Notes: generated by a model from the letters alone, not told the origin. Numbered from the stretch's first letter, positions 1-12,921 are shown. The stretch is 64,000 nucleotides of DNA from Enoplosus armatus (GCF_043641665.1 NC_092191.1:24505581-24569580); one strand, 5' to 3'. Program-made: numbers and translations.

Positions 1-126
1 CACTTGACAATCAGTTTTCTGTTAGTTTCAAAAGGTGGCCCTCTTCTCTGTTCAGCCATGGTTGCTGCTCATGCTAACTACCCTGGTCTTGTTCTGCTTA
101 ACCACAAACCTCATCACCTCCTGTTC

Positions 127-320
127 AGAATCTGAATCAGAAATACTTTATTGATCCCCGGGGGGAAATTATACAGCACCAGTGCTCCCATTCAAGAGTA
201 GAAAGTAGCATAAATTTAGAAATAAAAGTACGTACAAAATATAAAAAATAAGAAATAGAAAATAGAAATATACACATTTACAATATTTAAGTGAAAAATA
301 AAAGTAAAAAATATATACAA
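127..320 (-). mobile_element. 3' tail of a non-LTR retrotransposon
   Basis: The stretch opens with the reverse complement of the common fish LINE 3' end: an AATCAGAA-type repeat, then CTTTATTGATCCCC, then an A/T-rich tract. Only the tail is present and no reverse transcriptase frame is attached. Similar short tails recur at about 28606, 43728 and 52385. The boundary at the A-rich side is approximate. Confidence 0.6.
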
Positions 321-661
321 TAGCAATGTATATGTATGTATGTATATATATATGTATGTATTGCACTGTACTGTTCACCAGGACAGACCAGACCTGCTTT
401 AGAGGGTATTACTTGCTCTCTCAAGGATTGTTTCACACTTTGGTGACCAGGAAATCAACGGCAAACCCCTCAAAAGCATCTATTTCCAGTCATCCAAAGC
501 ATTTGAAAGTGCTTAAGACAAAATATGGAGTCTTTTTCACTAATGCGACACCAAAGCAGAGTGAAGTCTGATGAATGTACAATGATGGCCTGCAGTAGAC
601 AACCAAAACAGCCTGTTTCCCTGAAAATGTGTAAATGTATATGTAATTCTACAACATGACC

Positions 662-663
<2 letters not shown>

Positions 664-711
<48 letters not shown>

Positions 712-715
712 GTGT
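664..715. repeat. (TG)n microsatellite
   Basis: An almost uninterrupted TG dinucleotide array of about 52 bases with one C interruption near the end. Confidence 0.95.
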
Positions 716-2004
716 TTCCTCCTGAGAGGAAGCAGAGATACTGTGGGGCTGATGGAGTCCATACAGTGCACATTCCCTTCAGTGGCTGCTGTTCCCAGTG
801 TTACTAAACAAACAGGATGATCACTCACTTATCTTTGCATCTCAGTAACCCTAACCATGCCTGTTATTTCAGACCTGAGAAAGAGAGTCTTTAACTTCTG
901 TCACTCTCAAAGCACAGTGGCTCAAGGTTCCCTTTCTATTAAGCCAGGATGCAACGCTCCGGATAGGTACACATCAATCAGGATCATGCTGCATTCATGG
1001 CGGTGGGGAAGCTGGAACATACCAGCACTGATACAGTTGACTTCAGCTTTCCAAACTAATGTTCAAAAGAATTCATATTTGAAGATCTGGGAGTGAGGCG
1101 AGGCCTGCTGACACTACATTGGGCTGGGCCAGTACCGACAATGGAGGAGAGAGGAGGAACCACAGGTGTATCCTGTGCTGTATTTATTAAGTGAACGCAA
1201 CACCACTTCAATCCAAATCTGTTTATTGATTGGTCAGCTGAATGGGAAAGTAAACAGAGCAGCTTGTTGTGGAAAATGCTATATATAATATTAATAATAG
1301 TGCATGATTTGTAACACTGTAGATTAGACAAACTACCTGTGGAAACAGGTTGCACAGCGGCAACATGTGTGTAGAATCTGAATCTTGGCAAATTTGTCCA
1401 TTTTTTCTTCATCAGCCCAAAGGCGTTTGCTTCTTGTCCTATATACCTACGACATATATAGCTACAGTCCAGTACAGCCACAAAGTCTCATCATTATTAG
1501 TCCTATAATATTAGCAACAAACTAAGTAGGCTATAGATTTTATTCAGGCTGGAATTTATAGCTGTATTTCTTTCTCTCTCTCATCTGTTATCAGTCACAT
1601 TACATGACATATATCTAAAATCAGTTCTGTATTAACAGTCATAAGGTGGTTTTTCTTTACAATTCCTCCATCCTCATGTATCTTCCACACGTCTCTCTCT
1701 CGCAGGGAGGGAAGCAGGAGGCACGTTAGCCACATGGAAAGCACATATACATATGCAATTGGCTGCAACACATGCAGCAGGGAGTCTGGGAGAATATATA
1801 ATAGTTTGACTTTTCAGAAGATGTCCACATGCCCATATACAATGGACAATTCAAATTTGTATTACAGATCCCGCAACTCCCACCTGCCTTGCAATCATTC
1901 CCTCATATACTAGTCCACTTCCTTTGATCCTCTGCCAGTTCATCCTAGTTGCTATGTTGCCTTGTGTTTTTGCAATCCAGCTTCTGTCACCTGGACCCAG
2001 ACCT
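716..2004. other. Intergenic DNA, nothing recognised
   Basis: I see no conserved reading frame, RNA gene or clear repeat here. The longest open frame, on the minus strand at 1056-1481, lacks any motif or composition that would support it. Confidence 0.5.
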
Positions 2005-2054
2005 GCACCTGCCTACCTGTACCTGCCTACCTGTACCTGCCTACCTGTACCTGC
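2005..2054. repeat. 14-bp minisatellite
   Basis: A unit reading CTACCTGTACCTGC is repeated just over three times in tandem, after one diverged copy. Confidence 0.85.
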
Positions 2055-2460
2055 CAGTAAGCCACTGAATCAGTAATCACTGAAGTCATCCTGCTTCCTG
2101 CTTCGTCTGCATTTGGGTCCAATCCTGCATTTCCTGAGCCATGACAGTTTCTACTTTGTACTTGTTTTCCACAATGACTTTCAGTCAATACACAAACACG
2201 TCTTGTGGCTGCTTTGCACTGAAGAAACTGGTGTATCCGCCTCCACTTAAATGCATTTCTCTCTAAATGATTGCTGAACATGGTTCAAAATGGAGATTCT
2301 TAAAAAAGCATCAGTCCATGATTTTGACTGTTTCTGTTCAGGTTAGATTGTTGGAACCTTGTCTGGGATAAACTTGAATGTAGATGCTGTAATATCTAAA
2401 CATGATTCCATACTATCTACACTTTTTCAGGGAGGACAATAATATATCTCTCTCTCTGTT

Positions 2461-3070
2461 TATTGCATACACCTAGCTAAAATAAGTGCAGTCAAATACA
2501 ACAGCCTTGCCCTGCAGTAATCCTACCTTCATAAAGAGACTGTCTTCTCAAAAGAAATGATACATGGGACAAAGCAGTTCATTTCCATATCCTACCACCA
2601 GGCATCATCGGTTTCTTTTTACCATGACCTTGATCATTCCCCAACCCTTCCCTACACCTAAGCAAACCTTAATCATAGCAGTGACAGAAAATGCTTTTTT
2701 TTGTAACTGATTGATCAGTAACAGTTTGGGAAGGCACTGACCAACGATGTCATCTCAGAGCAGTAAGGTCAAAGGATTCAATTGTCTTTCTATTTAGAGA
2801 GTTGTTGTCCATGAAAGTTATAGCCTGATGTTCAGTTTTTGAAACTGTTTTAAAGGGGTGATCTTTGACCTACTTTTGGAGGCTGTACATGTGGTGCTGA
2901 GAGGTGTTTCTAATATTTTGTCCACCCTACTTATATGAATAAGGGAAGATGAAATATTAGAAACACTTCTTAGTAAAACACAAAGTTTACCACCAGCAGC
3001 AGCACAAACTACAGCCACCAATGACCATGCCTTTAAATCAACACCTCTCTAACCCTAATAAACTGGAAAC
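2461..3070. mobile_element. Degenerate foldback MITE (family copy 1)
   Basis: The left end carries CACCTAGCTAAAAT and CAGTAATCCTACCTTCAT, and the right end carries AATAAACTGGA. These match the ends of the better-preserved copies at 8576-8841 and 62537-62999. A central palindrome, TTTCTAATATTTTGTCCACC against its inverted partner ending in ATTAGAAACAC, is shared with the 62.5-kb copy. No transposase is present, so it is probably non-autonomous. The superfamily is not assigned. Confidence 0.55.
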
Positions 3071-5380
3071 ATGTAGGTTAAGAAAAAATACACAAGCCTG
3101 ACGAGTAATGCAGAGCAAGTGACCGGTAAGTGATTCTGGAAGCAGACCTGAGATCGACGAGTTCAAATGTCATTAGACGTGTGTGAATCCAGAGTTTAGG
3201 CGGAGTCTCTGATGGACCGTGGCAGCCTCAGCCTCTGGGGTCTTCAGCCTGTGGAGAGGATGGTGCTTTACACGGCCGACTAATCAATACGCGTCTCCAT
3301 CTGAGGGAAGTGCAGCATTTTTACAAACCCCAAAAGGACTTTGAGCTCTGGAATGGAAATGGTCGTTCGATGATTGAGCTCGAAAATCATTAGGCTACAG
3401 CACACATTAACACAGCTTTCATTACACACGTCTCGCAGTGCAAAAATGTTAATTCTAACAAATAATCTTCTGAATTTTTTTTTTAAAAAACATGTTTCCT
3501 TCTTTTTCCATTTGTTTTAAGAAAAACGTGTTTGCCATGTGATCATAAATAAAACAGGTTATTTGTTGCGTTCCGTATCAAACCTATTCGGATGGATGAG
3601 CTGAACAGCAGCACCGGCTCCACTGTAACGTCTCTCAGTAATTCCAGTTCCTAATCTTCATTATTGGTCCACATTTAAACGAATAGCAGCACCTCAATGT
3701 GCGGATAGGCTACCGCGTGCATTAAAATTTGATGTCGGTCAGTTGGCCAATGAGAGCTGTTCAAACCATAGGCTATCAAATATTAATAGTTACTTTAATG
3801 CCCCGTGTAAAGTAATTAAGTCCCAGTGGCTTTTAGAAGAAGAGAAAATCAATGAGCCACAGCTTTTATGTTTCATTTGGGCCTAATTGTTGGGGAGTTG
3901 GAGCAGCAGCAGAATATGCGCTCGTTATTTATGATCTACGATTAAACTAAGTTACATCCATTTGTTCTGGTACAATGAATATCCCTCTAATTCAAACCCG
4001 CTGCATAGTCAGTGATCATTTCCGTATTCATTAATATTTTTAATGAATGTAGCCTAACCTAATGCCAAATAATGACTTGCCATTTATTTGTATTATTAAA
4101 ACGTCACTTTGACTCTGGGCCTCGGCTGCTTTTAGTCATGGAAAGATGCCATGAAACGATGTAGCGAAATATTCCAGCAGCTCTGTTCTGTTCACGGTAA
4201 CAAATGAAAGCGCATCAGTGTTTGCAGCGATGTCATCACTCTGAACATGAATTAATAATGGCGCCAGCTCCATAACAATAAATGAGTAGCCTACATTAAA
4301 CATCAATCATTTTTAGTGTGTATAATTTCAACCGATTAGGCCAAATTTATTAAGGTTCCCAAATTTCTGCAGCAGGGATCAAACAGACGAAGTTTATTAT
4401 TTATTCTTTATAAATTGTCCTTTTGGTTTGAAAGGAGAAACTGTGGTGGTATTGAATTAATGGTATTTTATTTTTTCGCTTCAGTTGAAAAATGTCAATA
4501 ATGTTGCCTTTCAGAAGCTAAATTCATGGACAGACTATGAGACAACGGCCCCCTTCATAGTTAATTAGTTGGCTTTCTTTCCATGTTGTTGTGCAGTTTA
4601 ACCATAAGGATCCCCACTGACACTTCTTTCCGCAAATATTATACATAACACTATAGTGTAGTGTACAATGTATTATGGGAAACGTGGAATGCTGTTAAAG
4701 ATTGTTAAAGCTGAGCTACCCTGCTGCTGCTTTCCTAATGTTGCCTGCAGAGTAGAGTAGCTGTGCAGCTGTAGGACTAATCACCAAAAATATAACAAAG
4801 ATATGTTGTATGTTAAAGCACCTGATACTCAATAGTAGGCTAAAGGTAAAAAAAAAAAAATAGTAAAAGCCAAAAACTAAAACTTCGGTCTATCGTATGC
4901 CTACATCCCTGATTCCTATTACTTCTAATCCTCCATCTAAATTTGGCTGTCAGGCCTTCATTGCTTGTTAATAACTCGTTAGTCCAATAACAAAATTCGC
5001 ATTAATCGGTGTAGAAAGGTATGTGTTGCTTGGGAGCACGATTGCAAGCCAATTGCAGCCTTTTGCACCGTGATTAGGATGTGCTGTTTTGCTCATTCTA
5101 GACTTCATCTGTCAATACTGAAAATGTCACAAACCGCCAGTTAAGAACTTAATCTCCGTTAAGAATAAACGATCGCAAAAATGAAGCCTACAATAGATGT
5201 TCTCAGTGGCAACCAGCGCCGACGGGAGAATATTTATTTAATGCAAACACCAGAAACAAAGTGCTAAACTAAAGCTTTACAATAAAATAAAGTCGTTGGC
5301 GTGTGTGTGTGTGTGGTGTGTGTGTGTGTGGAGAGTGAAGCAGATAAACCTTGATCTTGTCCAGCTGTTAATCAGTGTTT
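3071..5380. promoter_or_regulatory. A/T-rich non-coding DNA upstream of tlx1; possible enhancer region
   Basis: There is no open frame of note and few recognisable repeats, in contrast to the rest of the window. The stretch from roughly 3590 to 4330 is dense in ATTA/TAAT homeodomain core motifs. TLX genes are usually flanked by conserved developmental enhancers, so this is where I would expect them. That is inference, since no cross-species alignment was possible. A short (GT)n array lies at 5299-5330. Confidence 0.3.
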
Positions 5381-5424
5381 TATGAAGTGTGCCATAAAGC
5401 CTCCATAGAGCGCATAGTCTTCAG

Positions 5425-5686
5425 CCAATCGAGTTTCTAGGCCTAAAATTGGGGCTTAATCTCGCACTGTCTATTTGGCAGTTTGATTGATGTCCTCGCG
5501 CAGCTGGGGGTGCGGTCCAGCCTCCCTCTCCTGCATGCGCACACAGACAGACTCACACACAGTGCTCCAGCACTCACTAGATAACGATCGGAGCTCGAGT
5601 AGAAGAATCCCAGACTGAAGAGTCCAGGGAGCGGCGCGTGGAGCAACCTCTGTTCCTCGCGCCGGAGCTGGGGGCTCGCGGAGGCC
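5425..5686 (+). promoter_or_regulatory. tlx1: tlx1 promoter-proximal region and 5' UTR
   Basis: A CCAAT box lies at 5425-5429. From about 5490 the sequence becomes GC- and CpG-rich, continuing through tlx1 exon 1, like the CpG-island promoters of homeobox genes. No TATA box is placed with confidence and the start of transcription is unknown. The stretch ends in a strong initiation context, GAGGCCATGG. Confidence 0.5.
5535..5618 (+). other. Short upstream ORF in the tlx1 leader
   Basis: An ATG at 5535 opens a 27-codon frame that ends at TGA 5616-5618, before the tlx1 start at 5687 and in a different frame. The context, CTGCATGC, is weak. It could dampen tlx1 translation if the transcript starts upstream of it. 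No peptide function is implied. Confidence 0.35.
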
Positions 5687-8600
5687 ATGGATCACATAGG
5701 GATATTGGGTGCGCATCTGCAGCAGCACACGCACGTGGAGCCCATCAGCTTCGGTATAGATCAGATCCTCAGCAACGTGGAGCAGAGCTGCATGCTGGGC
5801 GTGAGGATGCACGAGCAGGACTACGGACACGCGGCCTACAACAGCAGCGCGAGTAGCGGCGTGAACGGCGGCTTCACATGCGGTAACACCGGATATAACG
5901 GCACCACCAGCTCGTGCGGGGTGGCTTCCCTAGGCGGAGCTTATCACATGAACATGGGCGTTAATACGAACGGGCCTAACGTGAACGCCGCCGGGGTCAT
6001 CCGTGTCCCCGCTCACCGGCCTCTGAGCTGCGCAAACTCCTCTGTGCCGCCGGTGAGCGGGACCATCAACAACCTGACTGCGCTGACGTTCCCCTGGATG
6101 GAGAGCAACCGACGCTACACCAAAGACAGGTTCACAGGTGGGATCATAATATAATATATATAACATGATAATATAGCTATTGTTAGGCACAAGGGAAAAA
6201 TCCAATCCACTAGTCTATTTTAAAAGATATTCAGAACATAGCCTACTCTTGAGGCTGCAGCTTTTTGCGGGAAATTTCATTTCAGTTTTATTTATATAGC
6301 GTCAAATCACAACATTTTATCTCATGACACTTTTTATATAGAGCAGGTCTAGACCGTATTCTTATATAATATATTTACAGAGACTCGATAGTTCCCCCCA
6401 TGAGCAAGCACTTCACTAATCCTTCAGAAAATAACACAAAGCTCCACGGAGCAGTCTGAAAGGTCCTGGTGTGTGCTCATCATCCGCCTGCTCATGTGTA
6501 CCAAAGAATTTCACTATGAGTGAATCGCTGATGAATGGTTCAACAGGATATGGCCATTATTCACACAGTATTTATTAGAGAGAGCTCAAGAAAGATCTGT
6601 CTTTTTTTTTTTTTACTCTTACATTTTACCACTGCGATCCACCAAATACTGATTCACATCTCACAATCAAACGGGCACTATTGAAGCTAGGGCAGCCGAG
6701 TCACAGCGCAGAATTGTCATTTTTGAAAACTTAAAAATAACATTTAAAAAATTAAAATAATACAAATATTGCTTCACAAGCTGTTTTGTTTCCAGCTAGA
6801 CAAGAATCGCCCCTATTACAATAAGAAACTCGAGAAAATAAACTGAAAATAGACTTGGTGGGCTACGCTATAACTTCTGCTTAATGTCATTTAAGTTGGT
6901 AAATATATTTATACACACACACAGTATGTACGTCTAAAGTCATTAAAATGAAAGAGGCCAAACCTAATAACATAATGTCACTGCAATAGTATCTATCTGT
7001 CTGTCTCAGCCAAAATACACTACAGTATTTCTGTAAGATACTGGAGACGGAATACCCCCTCCTTTGTATTATTATCACTACTTTAATAGACTGCTAGTGT
7101 TATTTTACACAGTGACGTGTGATACGTCAGTGATGTGCTGCAGACAGTGAGCTGTGTGATCTTCCTCTCCTGGGGTCTTCCTCTCTGTGTTCTTTGCCTG
7201 CAGGGCCGTCGCTTCAGTTTGCTGTAAGCTCTTACAGCAAAATCCCTGCATTATGTTTGTTAACATCCACAGCCATATTCAACGTATGACACTGTACTGA
7301 TATAATGTCAAATGTAAGCTCATTTACGTTTGACTGGGCTGATTGGAATTCTGTTGGGTAATAAATTATTGTGACAAATGATTTCATCAACATTCACCTA
7401 TGCAGAAAACAAGTTCTCTCGAGGTCTTTGAATATGCCATGGGTTAACAAAAGTTTTGCAAAGGTTCTTCGGTTATGGTATATAAATCTAAATGTATAAA
7501 TATCTATTTACTTATTGAACTTGTGACATAAAAATGCTAATAAATAAGATGCTAATAAATAGAAAACACACACACACACACACACAGGTCTAGATATAGG
7601 TATGGACATATGCTGTGTATATTAGAACACGATTTATATATTTCATATTTTCAGATCAAATACGGACTCTCGCTTTTTAAGGTCCTATATAAAGGGTCAT
7701 ATCTTGGCTCTCACTCATTTTCTGTCTGATTGCTCTGCATATGTGGCACCCATAATACCCTGCTTTGACTTGTCCTGTCCTGTCCTGTCCTGTCCTCCTT
7801 CCTTTCTGTCCTGACCTGTCCTGACTCATACTGTCCGGTCCTGTCCTCCTTCCATCTTGTCCTGTTCTATATGGTCCTTACTTGTCCTGTCCTGACTTGT
7901 ACCATCCTGACCTGACCTGTCCTGTCCTGTCCTCATTTGTACTGTCCTTTCCTTTCCTTTCCTGTCTTGTCCTGTCCTGTCCTGTCCAGTGTCCCTCTCA
8001 CCCCTGACTGTAACACGTCGTGTAGGTCATCCCTACCAGAACCGGACGCCTCCTAAGAAGAAGAAGCCTCGGACCTCTTTCACGCGGCTGCAGATCTGTG
8101 AGTTGGAGAAACGCTTCCACCGGCAAAAGTATCTGGCGTCTGCTGAGCGGGCCGCCCTTGCCAAAGCCCTGAAGATGACTGACGCGCAGGTCAAAACCTG
8201 GTTCCAAAACAGACGCACCAAATGGAGGTGAAATTATGGTTTGGTTTTGTTCCTTTTACCAATGCATTATTATCTCTACAAAGCAGAGGGTGATTTTTGG
8301 GGAGTTTTGTTAGAGCCACTAACCCCACCAAAGAGGCCCTGCATTCTTTAAGGAGGGCTGTAGGTCAATTTGGTTCCTAGCGGCTGTCTGGGGTCCTCCA
8401 GCGGTATTTAAAAGGCTCCAGGAGGTCCCGTTGGACCAAAATTGAAAAATGGTTTTGTCTTTGCTTTGAAGCACAATATGAGTGTTTTATACTTCCCTCC
8501 CACCACTGTGGTTGTCGTCATATGTGCCCTTATCTGACTTTTACACTAAATCATAACAAATAATAAGTAAATATTCACTCAGTGTCCAGTTTATTAGGTA

Positions 8601-9743
8601 CAGCTAGCTAAAACCATGTCCAGTAGTCCTGCAGTAAATCCTCCTTCATGAAGGTGCTAACTTTGTGCTGCTGTTGAACTGTATTGCGTTATACAGAGAG
8701 GTGTTATCTGTTAGTTAGCCAACCCTTTTTGATAAAAATGGGGTAGAGAAAAAAATAGAAACACGTCATTAAGGAAGGATTTATTGAAATTAGACTGCAT
8801 TGGTTTTAGCTAGCTGTACCTAATAAACCGGACACTGAGTGTATAAAATGCTTTAAATGCTCTTAAAATGGAGTGTGTGAACATATTTGGTGACCACTGA
8901 CATGAAGAGGCTCTCAACCCCACTGCCTCCACATGCAGCAGGAGACATAGAAATCTTCCTTTAAATTGAACCAGGCTATTGTATAACTTAAAAATGGAGT
9001 AAATACAGTGTCAGAGTAACAATGCCTCAAACAGCTCCTTCTACACGTTTCTGTGAGGTAGAAATAAGACATTGTGACTGGCATTTAAAAATATAACTGG
9101 ATTCAGCATATTCCTTAAATGAAATAAAATATGTCTTTCGGTATAGAATCGTATTTTCATAGATGAAATGTAATAAACATGTAGCCTTAGTAAGACCACA
9201 ATTTTATCACAATTTTTTTTGAGGTTCTTCATAGCTCAAATTTATTGGAAAATCTTATGTGGACATAAAGAAGAACTAAAGAAGACTCTCTGGGCCTGGA
9301 AAGACGGATCAAAACGGTCCTTGAAATACTGTGCGTTATTTCTGCATTTTGCAGACGTAGTAATCATTTACGAGACAAGAATAAATGGCAGAATAGAATA
9401 GAATAAATTCTTTTTTCACGATTTTGAAAATTGGCTGAGAAACTGAGGGAGCGTCACAGTTATCGTAGCACGTTTTGTATTATTTCATTTTTTTTGTCGA
9501 CAATAATAAAACTTTAGATTTTGTAACAATTCACAGATTGTAAAGTGACGCACGCTGCCCAGAGGCAATTTTATTCTGTGCATTGCACTGTCGCACAAAC
9601 CCAAATAAACGAAAGTACTTATTTTATATTAGTAGTCTTATTTTTTTTATCTTCATTTGTATCCTGCACTTTCTCAACAAATTAACAAATCCTGGCCACG
9701 ACCTGAAGCCATGTCGCCCGACTTCCCGTTTTAAATAAAACAC

Positions 9744-9782
<39 letters not shown>

Positions 9783-10147
9783 GAAATACACTACACTACA
9801 CGTGTATATATGAACATAGAGAGGATTGTTATAATATTGTGATTATAACACCGCATGGGAGGAACCTCCACACTGGGATCTCTAGGTTTGGATGATGTGT
9901 GAGCGACTCCACGGTGTGTCCTTGTGGCTGTTGCAGGCGGCAGACGGCGGAGGAGCGGGAGGCGGAGCGGCAGCAGGCCAACCGGATCCTCATGCAGCTG
10001 CAGCAGGAGGCCTTCCAGAAGACCGTCAACCAGCCAGCTACCCCGGACCCGCTGTGCCTGCAGAACAGCTCTCTGTTCGCCCTGCAGAACCTGCAGCCCT
10101 GGACCGAGAACACCGCCAAGATCAGCAGCGTGTCGGCCTGCGAGTAG
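5687..10147 (+). CDS. tlx1: T-cell leukemia homeobox protein 1 (Hox11) homeodomain transcription factor
   Basis: The three coding exons are 5687-6137, 8026-8227 and 9937-10147, all with GT-AG borders in phase, giving 287 aa (human TLX1 is about 330). The N-terminus carries the Groucho-binding eh1-like motif in ISFGIDQIL. Exon 1 ends in a PBX-type TFPWMES motif followed by [11 protein letters not shown]. The homeodomain spans about residues 161-220 and is split by intron 2. Its third helix reads [13 protein letters not shown], with threonine at homeodomain position 47, the TLX hallmark. The C-terminus ends FALQNLQPW...SACE. The sequences [16 protein letters not shown] and [13 protein letters not shown] are TLX1-like; TLX3 differs there. 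The family acts in the nucleus in spleen formation and neuron and neural crest specification. The start has a strong Kozak context. The exon 1 middle is shorter than in mammals and lacks their glycine-rich tract. Confidence 0.96.
6275..6412 (-). mobile_element. Fragment of L2/CR1-type LINE 3' UTR
   Basis: It contains TTTTATTTATATAGCG, CAAATCACAAC, CTCATGACACTTT and AGAGCAGGTCTAGACC, followed by a CATGAGCAAGCACTT segment. These blocks match the 3' end of the LINE at 31877-33833. It lies in tlx1 intron 1, in antisense orientation. Confidence 0.7.
7564..7586. repeat. (CA)n microsatellite
   Basis: A short ACAC array in tlx1 intron 1. Confidence 0.85.
7770..7990. repeat. TCCTG pentanucleotide satellite next to tlx1 exon 2
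   Basis: Perfect and diverged copies of TCCTG run for about 220 bases in blocks at 7772-7796 and 7912-7987, with imperfect copies between. The array ends about 35 bases before the tlx1 exon 2 acceptor at 8025, so it forms the pyrimidine-rich end of intron 1. Confidence 0.9.
8576..8841. mobile_element. Foldback MITE with long terminal inverted repeats (family copy 2)
   Basis: The left end CACTCAGTGTCCAGTTTATT is mirrored by the right end AATAAACCGGACACTGAGTG. The pairing continues inward through GGTACAGCTAGCTAAAAC for about 40 bases. It is about 266 bp long with no coding capacity and lies in tlx1 intron 2. It is the best-preserved of three copies in the window (others at 2461-3070 and 62537-62999). 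The transposase source is not identified. Confidence 0.85.
9745..9780. repeat. (TAA)n microsatellite
   Basis: Twelve consecutive TAA triplets in tlx1 intron 2, about 155 bases before exon 3. Confidence 0.95.
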
Positions 10148-11118
10148 AGCCAACACACGGCCTCCAGACGGGTCTCTGCTCCGGTGCCGAATGACTGCTG
10201 GAGGGCAGAGACACGGGCTGTAGCCCGTTGAGGAGCTCCGTACAGAGGAGGCCCGATACATGACACTGTCTCACAGATCCTGGTCACCAGTATCATCGCT
10301 GGCTGTTATTATCACCTCCTGTCAGACAGACTCTGTTGCTGCAGCTACAACAAACATGCTTCAGATGGGCTCCCTCAGCACTACTCCACAGTCTGATCTG
10401 TATCCTTCAGAATCCTGGACTGGGTCTCTGCCTCAGTCCCACAGACACTAGACTGACATTTTGGAAATATTTCGGAGGCATCATGACGAAGGTGTGCTCC
10501 ATCAAAGAGCGAATGAGAGGAGCAAGACAGAGTGGCAGCAGTGAGTTGTGTTATAGTTTACCTGTAGGGGACTTGATGTTTCATAAACAGCATATTTTCA
10601 TATTTGATGTCTGAACATCTCTGCCATCAGTGTCTGTCTGTGTTTCTCTGCTATGTTAAAGGACTTTTTACTCAACTGCAAAATAACAGGGCACTTGTTT
10701 TAGCACCTTTCTATGAATTCAACATGTAATTTGACACATCACCTGACAGAAAGAAAAGGACTCCATGTGATGATTTACAGCAACAAACCAAGGACATCTG
10801 TCTATTTTACCATTTTATAATCTAGGAACAAATTAGCCAAAAGGCCAAGAAGGATTTCTTTAAAAGACAAATAATATTTAATAGCAGCTTTGTGGCTACA
10901 TTTAACAATGACCATTTTTCCACCACAATTTACCACATTTCACATTTTCTCTTATTTTTGTATAAATGCTTTACAAACTGTATTTTCCTATTTCTCTCTT
11001 ACCACTGTGCTGTGTGAAGTGTGCAAGCAGAACATCTCAGAGGCTGACCAATCACAAACAAAGAGCAGTCATGTGTCCAGGCAGCATTTCATATCCTTTT
11101 TCCCTTGTCTGCCATTGC

Positions 11119-11119
<1 letters not shown>

Positions 11120-11210
<91 letters not shown>
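11120..11210. repeat. (TG)n microsatellite
   Basis: About 90 bases of TG repeats with one TTTG interruption. Confidence 0.97.
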
Positions 11211-12852
11211 TTTGCATTTCTGTGTGCATACAAATGAATATAGAAATGCTTCAGAAAAACAGAAAATGTATTTCTATTCATACTGATGACAGTAATGATG
11301 CAGAGTTGATCATGCAAGCAAATTCAAAACCCCTTTAGTATGAATATCTTCTACATTTTTCAGCCATATGTAACTTTTACTTGATCAGTGGAAATACATT
11401 TGAACTGAATATTCAATTTCATGCCACATGTATAGCCTATATATATTTTGTCACTTAGAGCAAACTTAAAGGCAGTTCAGTGTTATTTCTGATTCACTGG
11501 TGCTGTTCAAATTTTCATCAGTTATGGATCTTCATCAGGCACAAAACATGCTGTAAACCTGACATTATATATATATCTTGACATATATATGACAATAAGC
11601 CCCCTTCAGACCCTCATTGACAAGGCAGCTATGTATTCATATTTATTATTCAACAATAGATTAACTATCAGCCAGTCAGACAAACCCAGGGCTGGATCAC
11701 TGAATATTCCCATATTTCCCAACTTCATTCGGAAATATGAGGAAATGCAGCACTTATTATAGTATTGACTGACATGACAAGAGCCTTAAACCTGCAATAA
11801 TGGATTTTTTCAGGCCACTTGGTGACAGCAGGAACAAACAGTTAACACAACATTAACATCTCAGCACCTTTTTAGTTGATATGGTGAACTAACAGATGCT
11901 TATTTCCACATCCAGCGGACACAGAGTCGTGTCTGTCTTGAAGTGGGTCCCTATGTTAAAAAATATGTTTACCACTTTTATTATTTCAGCTGATTTTGTG
12001 TATATTTAGCACATGTTCCCATATTAAATTGTGATTAGCACACAGCAAACCTGGAGCTAGATTGTATTCCAGAACAGGAATACTGGGAACAATGCAAAGA
12101 AAAAGGGGAGTCATGGGGTTAATGGGGGAACAGCAGGCCAATTTTGCTTTAGGGGCCCCTTTGCAGGTTAATCCAGCCATCAGCAAAAATAATGAATACA
12201 GAAATAAACATAAAAAGGAATCAAATAAAATACACGAAAAAATACTTGACATGCTCTAATGTACATTAGAGAGAGAGTAAAGGTTGGGTTTTCTCATGTT
12301 GAAGTGAGCTGACATTTGATTTTTGGGCTCATTTGTACAAATACTCCTCCTCAGTTCTGAAATTTTTGAATGTTGTGTTTCCCCATTAAAGGCCGATCAT
12401 TTGATCATGTAAACCACATATTTGTGTTTCAAGTGGTCATCCCATTTATCATGAACTGTTCTCCAGAGAGCAGGTGGCTGAAAAAGTGCCATTTTGAGGT
12501 GAAATTACTTTGACAGTTGCCATGCGGGAACGTTGACAAGAAACAGGTCAGCTCTCACAAAATAGTCCCAGAAATGAGGAGGGGGTTTGTGCTCAAAATG
12601 TGGAGGCTCTGAGAAAGAAAAGAGTTTTCAACTTTGGATCCAAATTTAGAATGTGACAATTTCAAGTTCTTTTTTAGAAGGATGAATACTGTATACAACA
12701 TACTCTCGTGTTTTCTTTGTTTCACTTCACACAAACGTGTATATTTTGATGCATATCTATAAACACTCTCTGATGAAAAAGAATGATACATGTATTTTTT
12801 TGTCCAAGACTCTTTGGGTGTGTATTGGTGCATGCTGAGCCAGCTGTTTGGC

Positions 12853-12853
<1 letters not shown>

Positions 12854-12920
<67 letters not shown>
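12854..12920. repeat. (TG)n microsatellite
   Basis: An uninterrupted TG array of about 66 bases. Confidence 0.97.

Positions 12921-12921
<1 letters not shown>

Noticed and set aside
9791..10296. Two long minus-strand frames over tlx1 exon 3
   Set aside because: They are shadows of the conserved plus-strand exon, whose product is clearly the TLX1 C-terminus.
10890..11338. Cysteine/valine-rich open frames
   Set aside because: They are translations of a (TG)n array with no conserved sequence on either side.
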